Shown here: piece by piece, positions 1 through 5,182 of the stretch
How the letters are laid out: each line of letters begins with the position of its first letter
Position numbering within the stretch: position 1 is the stretch's first letter
Source: Deltaproteobacteria bacterium
Lineage (GTDB): Bacteria > Desulfobacterota > Desulfobaccia > Desulfobaccales > 0-14-0-80-60-11
Direction: 5' to 3'
Assembly (NCBI GenBank): GCA_016874945.1
Contig: VGSO01000126.1
Coordinates: 1-7,900 of the forward strand
DNA length: 7,900 bases
Translations under genes and position numbers: made by a program
Notes under the pieces: model-generated
What the model was told of the DNA's origin: nothing
The model's input: the letters and a program-made list of their open reading frames with translations, nothing else
Databases searched by the model: none

Positions 1-93
1 TTCAGCTATGGCGGCTCTTCTCTGATCACCACCATGCTGGGGGTGGGATTCCTCATGAACATTCGCATGCGCCGGTTTCTTTACGGGGGGTGA
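1..93 (+). CDS. rodA: RodA/FtsW-type peptidoglycan polymerase, C-terminal end only
   Basis: Only the last 30 codons and the TGA stop are in the window; the start lies upstream. The translation begins FSYGGSSLITTMLGVGFLMN and ends in MRRFLYGG. The SYGGSSL motif followed by a hydrophobic helix and a short basic tail is the signature of the end of SEDS-family proteins (RodA, FtsW, SpoVE). These are multi-pass inner-membrane glycosyltransferases that polymerise lipid II into peptidoglycan, with a class B penicillin-binding protein as partner. The short tail right after the last helix fits RodA (cell elongation) better than FtsW, which often has a longer cytoplasmic tail, but the fragment is too short to be certain. 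The gene is followed by a strong terminator at 261-303. Family assignment is firm; RodA rather than FtsW is an inference. Confidence 0.82.
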   Translation, partial: FSYGGSSLITTMLGVGFLMNIRMRRFLYGG

Positions 94-127
94 GGAAAAA
101 ACTTGAAATAAGGTTTCATGCCAATTC

Positions 128-253
128 TTCATGGGCCGTTGGCCCATCAAAATCATGAAAAGTATTGGTGGCACAGGCTTTCCAGCCTGTGCCGGGACAG
201 CCGGGGGCGGCTGTCCCACATTATTCCATCAGGGTGAAAAATTTTTCGAAGGG
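128..253. repeat. Palindromic intergenic element, copy A1
   Basis: The element starts with a perfect hairpin ATGGGCC-GTT-GGCCCAT (131-147), continues with AATCATGAAAAGT (151-163), holds two more hairpins (170-217), and ends near TTTTCGAAGGGA (242-253). The same order of parts recurs at 2605-2693: hairpin with a GTT loop, AATCATGAAAAGT, a central GC-rich palindrome, then TTTTCGAAG. Only the central palindrome differs between the copies. This marks a dispersed non-coding repeat, probably REP-like or a MITE relic. Its function is unknown. Confidence 0.6.
170..217. repeat. Two abutting REP-like hairpins
   Basis: Two perfect hairpins sit back to back with no spacer. The first has 10-bp arms GGCACAGGCT / AGCCTGTGCC with a TTCC loop (170-193). 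The second has 10-bp arms GGGACAGCCG / CGGCTGTCCC with a GGGG loop (194-217). The first recurs in inverted orientation at 4651-4672, matching at 21 of 22 positions. There is no U-tract directly after them, so they are more likely REP-type repeats than terminators, though they could protect the 3' end of the rodA transcript. Confidence 0.75.
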
Positions 254-260
254 ATAAATC

Positions 261-303
261 AAAAAGCCTGAGGCGGGGTCGTTCGCCCCGCCTCGTTTTT
301 GTT
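261..303. terminator. Bidirectional intrinsic terminator between convergent genes
   Basis: A perfect 9-bp stem GAGGCGGGG / CCCCGCCTC (270-278 and 286-294) encloses a 7-base loop. It is followed by GTTTTTGTTT on the + strand and preceded by AAAAA (261-265), which reads as a T-tract on the - strand. It can therefore stop transcription of the rodA-like gene from the left and of the small gene ending at 348 from the right. Confidence 0.85.
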
Positions 304-347
304 TAAGAGCCTTTCGCCTTTCTGGGCCACCGCTATTTAGCGCCGCT

Positions 348-575
348 CTAAAAATCCTCCCCGTCTTCCAGGATGGCCTTGTTGATGAATTTGTAGAGGC
401 TGCCAATCCACTCCAGTTCGTTTTCCAGCTCCGAGTTGGCAAAGATCCACTCGCCCTCCCGGTCCTTGGCGATGATGACGATCTCCTCGATGTCATCCAG
501 ATCCTGGTAGAAGCGCTCCAATACCTCCTTGACGGAACGTTTGGCCCGGCCGAACGGAATAATGTTTTTTCTCAT
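348..575 (-). CDS. Small uncharacterised protein, 75 aa
   Basis: I do not recognise a named family. The protein starts MRKNIIPFGRAKRSVKEVLE and is acidic after a basic N-terminus. It has a predicted helix (about residues 14-25), then strand-like EIVIIAKDREGEWIFANSE (about 30-48), then a closing helix (about 53-70). This layout resembles short orphan proteins in phages and proteobacteria that have a 'VVI..D..G.....S' strand pair followed by a helix; that comparison is from memory and is weak. There is no signal peptide or membrane segment. No clear Shine-Dalgarno sequence precedes the ATG. The gene stands alone: the next leftward gene upstream ends about 155 bases away, and the terminator at 261-303 lies just downstream. 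It is kept as real because of its protein-like composition and the terminator. Confidence 0.6.
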   Translation of the reverse strand: MRKNIIPFGRAKRSVKEVLERFYQDLDDIEEIVIIAKDREGEWIFANSELENELEWIGSLYKFINKAILEDGEDF

Positions 576-729
576 GTGCGGTGATTTTGTGGCGGGTTTT
601 GGAAAGGCCCGTCACCCTCCCGTGGCGTGAAATCCCTTCGGGTGAAGTGAAGGGTGGGGCAGGACCCCCAGGACGCGACCTGGAAAAGGAAAATTAACGC
701 CCAGAGGAAGTTCCCCTTATTTTATTTAT

Positions 730-1563
730 TCACAAAGGGTGCAAAAAATCAATGATGATTTTGTTGACCGCGTCCGGGGCTTCTTCCTGGGGGGCGTGGC
801 CCACCTGGGACAGAAGACGCCACTTTGCCTGGGGCAGGCGGGCCCTGAGCCACTCCCCTTGGGAGGGGGGGAGAATGCGGTCCTTTGCGCCCCAGATCAG
901 GAGGCAGGGCTGCTGAATACCCTGAAGAAGGTCTTCCACTTGATCCAGGGGCCGGAGCTCCAGGCACTGGCACAGGCGGCCCAAGGCCAGGCGGCGGCGG
1001 AGGTCCAGGTATGGGCGGGCATATCCCGCCACGGCGGCCGGGGTGATGCGCTCCCACCGCTGGTACATATAGCGCATGGCCAACGGGATCATCCAGGGCC
1101 CCAGGAGGACCGCGGCCATCCTTCCTAACCGGCCGGGCAGGCGCAAGGGGTAAAAGATCAGGGGAATTCGGGTCAGGGCCGCGGCCGGGGCCAGCAAGAT
1201 CAGGGATTTCACCAGGTCCGGGCGCTCCCGGGCCAGGAGCAGGGCCAGGCCGCCCCCCAGGGAGTTGCCGGCCACCGCGGCCTCCCGCAGACTCCGGCGC
1301 TCCATGAAGTCCGCCACGCCCTGGGCCAGGGCCTCCAGGCGGTAGTCGCCGTCTAAGGGCGCGGGAGACTGGCCGTGGGGCGGGATATCCGGGGCGACCA
1401 CCCGGAAATGCCGGGAGAGCGGCCCCAGATTATCCCGCCAGGAAAAGCCGGAGGCCCCCAGGCCGTGGAGGAGGAGCAGGGGCGGGCCGTGGCCTTGTTC
1501 CTGATAGAACCAGGTTTCAGAGGCGGTTTTCGGTCTTCGGTCTCCGGTATTCGGCTGGGGCAC
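730..1563 (-). CDS. Alpha/beta hydrolase fold protein
   Basis: This is a 277-residue protein of the alpha/beta hydrolase (Abhydrolase_1) superfamily. Visible landmarks are the oxyanion-hole HGLGASG (33-39), the nucleophile elbow GNSLGG with Ser101 (99-104), the acid in WGAKD (Asp228) and the histidine in GHAPQEE (His256), so the catalytic triad is intact. Residues about 125-185, between the elbow and the acid, form a hydrophobic helical lid. There is no signal peptide, so it is probably cytoplasmic. The substrate cannot be told from sequence; esterases, C-C bond hydrolases and BchO-like proteins share these motifs. A usual GHG after the PD motif is PHG here (residues 59-64, DIPPHG). The start is a GTG preceded by AGAGG five bases upstream. 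An in-frame TAA lies upstream, and no other ATG, GTG or TTG lies between it and the fold. Codons for about residues 4-13 overlap a 7-base tandem repeat. Confidence 0.88.
   Translation of the reverse strand: MPQPNTGDRRPKTASETWFYQEQGHGPPLLLLHGLGASGFSWRDNLGPLSRHFRVVAPDIPPHGQSPAPLDGDYRLEALAQGVADFMERRSLREAAVAGNSLGGGLALLLARERPDLVKSLILLAPAAALTRIPLIFYPLRLPGRLGRMAAVLLGPWMIPLAMRYMYQRWERITPAAVAGYARPYLDLRRRLALGRLCQCLELRPLDQVEDLLQGIQQPCLLIWGAKDRILPPSQGEWLRARLPQAKWRLLSQVGHAPQEEAPDAVNKIIIDFLHPL
1525..1554. repeat. 7-base tandem repeat (ACCGAAN) inside the hydrolase N-terminus
   Basis: On the + strand the units are TTTCGGT, CTTCGGT, CTCCGGT and ATTCGG. Read on the - strand this is about four copies of ACCGAAN. 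The same 7-base unit is perfect at 7700-7723 and degenerate at 7135-7165, both intergenic. Here it is translated as part of residues about 4-13 of the hydrolase. Confidence 0.65.
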
Positions 1564-1568
1564 AGTCG

Positions 1569-1573
1569 CCTCT
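1569..1573 (-). promoter_or_regulatory. Ribosome binding site deciding the GTG start of the hydrolase
   Basis: On the - strand AGAGG is followed by CGACT and then the GTG at 1563. The 5-base spacing supports this non-ATG start, which is the only plausible one in the frame. Confidence 0.55.
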
Positions 1574-1603
1574 ATTGTTTATGGACCGGAAGAGGTGGGC
1601 CTG

Positions 1604-1726
1604 ATACTAATTTGATGTCAAACATAGAGTATTGGATTGGTCACATTGTTGGAACTGGCCTCCAAATCCGCTAAATTGATAATCTAAGTATTTTTCAAAA
1701 CTCTACCTTTGACGTCAAATTGGTAT
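1604..1726. repeat. MITE-like element M1 with 27-bp terminal inverted repeats
   Basis: The outer arms at 1604-1630 and 1700-1726 are inverted repeats matching at 23 of 27 positions. They begin ATAC(T/C)AATTTGA(T/C)GTCAAA and end TAGAGT. The centre (1631-1699) is AT-rich and encodes nothing. Each arm contains the palindrome TTTGA(C/T)GTCAAA, perfect at 1708-1719. The arm is related to those of the neighbouring element M2. This is probably a non-autonomous palindromic element without its own gene. Confidence 0.65.
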
Positions 1727-1727
1727 G

Positions 1728-1851
1728 ATACCAAGTTGCGGTCAAACGAGTAAAATTGTCATTATGAGCGTAGCGAAGAATCTAGATTCACTCCGCTTCG
1801 CTCCGTTTATAATGACAACTTAATAATACCTTTTTGAATGCAACTTGGTAT
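1728..1851. repeat. MITE-like element M2 with a long hairpin core
   Basis: The outer arms ATACCAAGTTGC (1728-1739) and GCAACTTGGTAT (1840-1851) are a perfect 12-bp inverted repeat. Inside is a second palindrome: TTGTCATTAT (1756-1765) pairs with ATAATGACAA (1809-1818), and its centre is the perfect palindrome GAATCTAGATTC (1778-1789). The GAGCGTAGCGAAG / CTTCGCTC portion is the widely dispersed hairpin type whose spurious translation reads 'HSERSE'. M2 abuts M1 with one base between them, so the junction reads TTGGTAT-G-ATACCAA. Confidence 0.75.
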
Positions 1852-1879
1852 GAAAAGAGGCTCCCCTGAAATCATTCCC

Positions 1880-2557
1880 TTATGGTAGTTCCTCCAGGAC
1901 GGCGAATTCTTGAGGGGAAGCCGGCCGGTGGATGCGGATAAGGCAATCCCTGACCTGGAACACCCACCCCGGACGCAAGTCGTTGACCATCTTTTCCAAA
2001 GACTCCAGGGACGGAGTGCCGGGTTCGCCGGTGTAAAAATGCGCGTCATCAACGAGGATAACGTGCTCGTAAGGATGGCGGACGATATGCTCAATTTCCT
2101 GGGCCACGGGGCAGTCGATGCCTTTGGCGAAGTGGGCGTCCAGCCAGAACAAGGAGGGCTCGCGGAGGGCGGCCAGGACCTCGGGCAACTTTTGCCCGCT
2201 GTCTCCCTGAATGATGGTGATTTGCGGGTAGTTGGCAAATCTTTTCCGGGCATGCTCATAGAGAGGGACGTCCAATTCTATGGAAATGAGGTTCTTAAAA
2301 ATCCTTTTAGTGGCATAGAGCATGAAACCCTTATGGGTTCCGGTCTCGATGAGGGTGCTCAAAGAAAAGGCCCTGGCATATTTTTTCACCGTCAACTGCT
2401 TAATGATGTGGGGGGTGGGGAAGGGCCGTCCTTTACTGATCCACTGCTGCATCTTCCTTTGGTCCTGTTGCAGGTATTTCTGACGCAAATCGTAGATCAC
2501 ATCGTATAAGGCGGTTTCCTTGAAACTCTCCTTGAGTTGTTCCAGGGTTTTATTCAT
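1880..2557 (-). CDS. Class I SAM-dependent methyltransferase-like protein
   Basis: A 225-residue protein counted from the preferred start. An N-terminal helical part (1-60) precedes a Rossmann-type core. It shows motif I LIETGTHKG (about 69-77), the ribose-binding acidic motif ISIELD (about 91-96), IIQGDS (about 115-120), then FWLDAHF (137-143) and VILVDDAHFY (about 166-175). This is the pattern of class I SAM-dependent methyltransferases, especially those often found with surface-polysaccharide or glycan genes. No such genes are nearby and the substrate is unknown. There is no signal peptide. Two ATGs lie six bases apart. AAAGGA is directly against the first (2563), but five bases from the second (2557), which is why 2557 is preferred; an alternative start would add Met-Gly. 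The gene is flanked by repeats on both sides and appears to be transcribed alone. Confidence 0.75.
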   Translation of the reverse strand: MNKTLEQLKESFKETALYDVIYDLRQKYLQQDQRKMQQWISKGRPFPTPHIIKQLTVKKYARAFSLSTLIETGTHKGFMLYATKRIFKNLISIELDVPLYEHARKRFANYPQITIIQGDSGQKLPEVLAALREPSLFWLDAHFAKGIDCPVAQEIEHIVRHPYEHVILVDDAHFYTGEPGTPSLESLEKMVNDLRPGWVFQVRDCLIRIHRPASPQEFAVLEELP

Positions 2558-2604
2558 ACCCATCCTTTCTTCAGTTTAATTGACTATTTTGGTAACAGGT
2601 CGTT

Positions 2605-2693
2605 AATGAGCCGTTGGCTCACCCATGAATCATGAAAAGTTGCGCCTAGTTATGGTGGGCCGCGCCCACCCTGCAAGAACTTTTCGAAGAGGA
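2605..2693. repeat. Palindromic intergenic element, copy A2
   Basis: This is the second copy of the element at 128-253. It has the hairpin TGAGCC-GTT-GGCTCA (2607-2621), AATCATGAAAAGT (2628-2640), the central palindrome GGTGGGC-CGC-GCCCACC (2654-2670), and ACTTTTCGAAGAGG (2679-2692). GAAAAGT and ACTTTTC form an outer 7-bp inverted repeat. The flanking blocks are conserved between copies while the central hairpin is replaced. Confidence 0.6.
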
Positions 2694-2730
2694 ATACGTG
2701 CTCCCTTTAATATCTCCCGGTTCCCTCATT

Positions 2731-4470
2731 TCATGGCCGAGGCGGCCCCGGACGCCGTCCTAAGGGCAGCACGGGGAAAGGTACGCCCCGGTCGGCCGCG
2801 GTATGGATGCGGCGGTGCTGCTCCTCCAGGTGGGCCGTCAGTTCCCGCCCCCGGTTCACCATCTCATAGAGGCGACGCTGGAAAGGAGTCTCCGGGGAGA
2901 CTTCGCCGGCGGCCAGTTTTTTCAACGAAGGCGAGGCCAATATTTGATTATACAGTTTCAGGCACTTGTCGAGCAGATCAGGGTAGAAATATGGCAGGTC
3001 GGATTGCTTCTCCTCCAGGAAGGCCAGGGCCTGCCCCAAGCGCTGGGCGGCGCCGATGCCCCGGACTTCGTCTTCCTGGGCCAGCTTTTCCAGGGTCTGA
3101 AGCTGCTGGGCCTGGGTGAGATAAGCCACCTTCTGCACCACCTCCCGGTGCAACTCCGCATGCTTGGCGAAAGCCTCTTTGTATTCCCGGTTGAGGAGGT
3201 AGCTGTTCAATACCTTTTTGACCCCCTCAAAGGTTTCGGCGCTCAAGGTTCCCACCCGGCGCTGGTTCTTGGCGAGCCAGGCCGAGAGAAACTTCAGGCG
3301 GTCCTCGTGGGTCTTGGTGGAGGTGATGAGGTCGGCCCGCTTGTAAGAGATACTGCCCAGATATTCCCCCCGGACGATATCCGTGAGGTCTTTGAGGAAC
3401 CGCTTGGTGTCTTTCAGGATATTGAGACTGGTATCCCGGCCGCCGTGGTAAGGATGGAGGATTTCTTGTTTCACCACAGACAAGGCCCGGTCCTCCAGGA
3501 CGTTGAACCGGTTATATTTATGCTGGAGGTAAGTGACTTTAAAGATGACCACCCGGCGGTTCGGGTCCACGTAATAGCCCTGGTCCCGGAGGTGGGGGTT
3601 GGCTTCCGCCAGGGAGGGGGGGACGGCAATGAGCGCGGTCTTTTCCACCAGGGGGTATTTTTTTTGCTCCAAGCCGGAAAGGGAGGTGATGGTGCGGTCG
3701 GAGCAGCCCAGGACCTTGATCAGGTACTGCTCCTTGAGGCGGCTCAGCTTGCGGGCGAAAAGGGCCGCGGAAGTGCGGCGCTCCGCGGCGATGGGGAAGC
3801 CGTAAAGCTCCATGAGGAACTGGTAGACGAACTCCCGCTCCCGTTCATAAGTGGCGCTGTCCAGCTTCTTGAACTTGCCCAGGCGGTGGCCGAGATTTTT
3901 CAGCTCCGTATCCAGGTCCGAGGGAAAAGAGGCATAGACACCCAGGAGGCGGAATAATCCCTGGCTGTCTTTGGCCACGATGTGAGCCCGGTCCATGTGC
4001 AGGATAAAATCCAGGTGTTCTTCATAATTGGCCAGGTCCGTGAGGTCCCGAAAGGCGAAACTTTGCCGGAACATGGGCCTGAGGTCCCGGTCCAGGTGGG
4101 GGAGGACTTTGTCCAGGTTGGTCCGGTCGGGACGCCGCCGGGAGATGTGGGTCTCACCGGGGTAATGGAGAAGGTCGAATTGGAAGATTTCATCCTGATA
4201 TGACAGGGGGCGGTTGAAGGCCACCAGGCTGAAGCTGGGGAGGTCCTTATATTCCGAGAAGTTTTTTTCAAAGGAGGGTATCAGCTCCCGGGGCTCCACC
4301 AGGGGATAGTGAGCGTAGTAGGGGTTTAAGAGTCCCTTTTTGATTTGGACGTATTCCAGGAATTCTTTGAGGAGATAGCGGTCGCGGATGGAGGCCGGGG
4401 CCTGGCGCAGGGAGGCCAGGGTGTAACCGTGAATGCGAACTTCAGAGAAGAATTCCCGTTCTTCTGGCAT
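2731..4470 (-). CDS. Uncharacterised protein, 579 aa
   Basis: I do not recognise this protein. It starts MPEEREFFSEVRIHGYTLAS, is soluble-looking, rich in charged residues and leucine, and has no signal peptide or membrane helix. The N-terminal two thirds (about 1-380) mix helices and strands, including the strand-like stretch RRVVIFKVTYLQ (305-316). Residues about 385-555 look entirely helical, with possible coiled coil around 425-480 and 535-555. The tail (560-579) is rich in Arg, Gly and Pro and probably disordered. The amino-acid pattern is that of a real protein, unlike the long antisense frame over the same bases. There is no clear Shine-Dalgarno sequence before the ATG at 4470, so the start is less certain. 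It stands alone between repeat clusters (2605-2693 and 4515-4737), which suggests a single-gene unit. Function cannot be assigned. Confidence 0.8.
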   Translation of the reverse strand: MPEEREFFSEVRIHGYTLASLRQAPASIRDRYLLKEFLEYVQIKKGLLNPYYAHYPLVEPRELIPSFEKNFSEYKDLPSFSLVAFNRPLSYQDEIFQFDLLHYPGETHISRRRPDRTNLDKVLPHLDRDLRPMFRQSFAFRDLTDLANYEEHLDFILHMDRAHIVAKDSQGLFRLLGVYASFPSDLDTELKNLGHRLGKFKKLDSATYEREREFVYQFLMELYGFPIAAERRTSAALFARKLSRLKEQYLIKVLGCSDRTITSLSGLEQKKYPLVEKTALIAVPPSLAEANPHLRDQGYYVDPNRRVVIFKVTYLQHKYNRFNVLEDRALSVVKQEILHPYHGGRDTSLNILKDTKRFLKDLTDIVRGEYLGSISYKRADLITSTKTHEDRLKFLSAWLAKNQRRVGTLSAETFEGVKKVLNSYLLNREYKEAFAKHAELHREVVQKVAYLTQAQQLQTLEKLAQEDEVRGIGAAQRLGQALAFLEEKQSDLPYFYPDLLDKCLKLYNQILASPSLKKLAAGEVSPETPFQRRLYEMVNRGRELTAHLEEQHRRIHTAADRGVPFPVLPLGRRPGPPRP

Positions 4471-4514
4471 TTATAAACGGCCTACAGCTTTGGAAATAAA
4501 ATAACAAGTCCGGA

Positions 4515-4620
4515 TTATTACTCAGGGCCTGAAAGTTGTCCCTTCCTTTAAACCCCTCCCCCTTGAGGAGGGAGGGCTGGGGTGGGGGTAATGGAACTTC
4601 TTTTCCGCTCCGAGTAATAA
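4515..4620. repeat. Palindromic intergenic element with TTATTACTC ends
   Basis: TTATTACTC (4515-4523) and GAGTAATAA (4612-4620) are a perfect 9-bp inverted repeat. Between them a C-rich/G-rich hairpin, CCCTCCC (4554-4560) against GGGAGGG (4570-4576), is followed by a G-rich run to 4589. This C-rich/G-rich palindrome is a common dispersed type in bacterial genomes. It does not encode protein. Confidence 0.55.
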
Positions 4621-4628
4621 CAATGTCG

Positions 4629-4737
4629 CCGCAGGCTTTAACCTGCGCCGACACAGGCTGGAAAGCCTGTGCGACCATTTTGATTGCGACATGGTATGAA
4701 AACGGTCAGTTATAAGCGCAGCCTAAAGCCTGCGGCT
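4629..4737. repeat. Cluster of REP-like palindromes and a solo M2-type arm
   Basis: Four short repeats follow one another. CGCAGG-CTTTAA-CCTGCG lies at 4630-4647. CACAGGCT-GGAA-AGCCTGTG (4652-4671) is an inverted copy of the hairpin at 170-193. TTTTGATTGCGACATGGTATGAAAA-like sequence (4678-4702) matches the right end of M2 (1832-1856) at 22 of 25 positions. The last, around 4716-4737, is an inverted near-copy of the first (GCCGCAGGCTTTA then CTGCGC). They lie between the 579-residue gene and the end of the pyrR operon. Confidence 0.7.
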
Positions 4738-4778
4738 ACATGCATTTCGTTCAGGTATAGGGGGTTTGCAACATCACG

Positions 4779-5180
4779 TCAGCCATCGGCGCAGATTTTC
4801 ACATGAACCTTCCGGGAGCGGGGGCCGTCGAATTCGCCGAAGAACACGCCCTGCCAGGTTCCCAGGAGCAGCCGGGCGCCGCTGATGATGACCGTCACCT
4901 GGGAACCGATGATGGAGGCCTTGATATGGGCCGGGGAGTTGCCCTCCAGGTGGCGGTAGGATTCCTTATCGCCGATCAGCTTGTTCAACATCATGAGGAT
5001 GTCGGCTTTGACGCTGGGATCGGCGCTTTCGTTGATGGTGACCCCCGCGGTGGTGTGGGGCACGTAAATATGGCAGACGCCCTCCCCCACGCCGCTGGTG
5101 CGCACCACCTGCTGTATGGAAGAGGTGATGTCGATGAACTCGGTGCGGGTGTTGGTGCGCACTGACAGGGTGTGTAGCAT
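4779..5180 (-). CDS. yjbQ: YjbQ/UPF0047 family protein (secondary thiamine-phosphate synthase-like)
   Basis: A 133-residue, full-length member of the YjbQ family (UPF0047, TIGR00149). The family core is complete: PHTTAGVTINE (41-51), DPSVKAD (54-60), YRHLEGNSPAHIKAS (75-89) and LLGTWQGVFFGEFDGPR (105-121). The conserved histidines and acidic residues in these motifs line the family's proposed metal/active site. E. coli YjbQ has low thiamine-phosphate synthase activity, but the true cellular role of the family is unsettled. It is expected to be a small cytoplasmic protein. The start at 5180 is chosen because GGAGG lies five bases upstream and the family N-terminus begins here; a longer frame to 5273 would add 31 residues that overlap the upstream gene and look non-native. 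It is the last gene of a leftward operon with the 411-residue gene and pyrR, starting two bases after the preceding stop. Confidence 0.93.
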   Translation of the reverse strand: MLHTLSVRTNTRTEFIDITSSIQQVVRTSGVGEGVCHIYVPHTTAGVTINESADPSVKADILMMLNKLIGDKESYRHLEGNSPAHIKASIIGSQVTVIISGARLLLGTWQGVFFGEFDGPRSRKVHVKICADG

Positions 5181-5182
5181 CT

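Noticed and set aside
221..496. Possible 91-codon gene on the - strand overlapping the small gene
   Set aside because: It is low-complexity, Ser/Arg-rich, reads through the terminator hairpin, and is in another frame of a better candidate.
600..729. Terminator or structured RNA after the hydrolase
   Set aside because: Short inverted repeats are present (CCCTTC/GAAGGG near 633-653, CCAGG/CCTGG at 668-683), but none has a T-tract or enough length to call.
1604..1851. CRISPR array or target-site duplications around M1/M2
   Set aside because: The repeats are inverted pairs, not regularly spaced direct repeats, and I found no matching short direct repeats at the outer edges of M1 or M2.
2803..3957. 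Long open frame (384 codons) on the + strand opposite the 579-residue gene
   Set aside because: Its translation is an antisense-type sequence rich in Gly, Gln, Val and Leu without motifs, and it lies wholly inside the better - strand gene. It is a by-product of GC-rich codon use.
4442..4678. Possible 78-codon gene on the - strand
   Set aside because: The translation (AQAFQPVSAQVKACG, PPPQPSLLKGEG) is the typical spurious reading of REP-like palindromes; the bases are explained by repeats.
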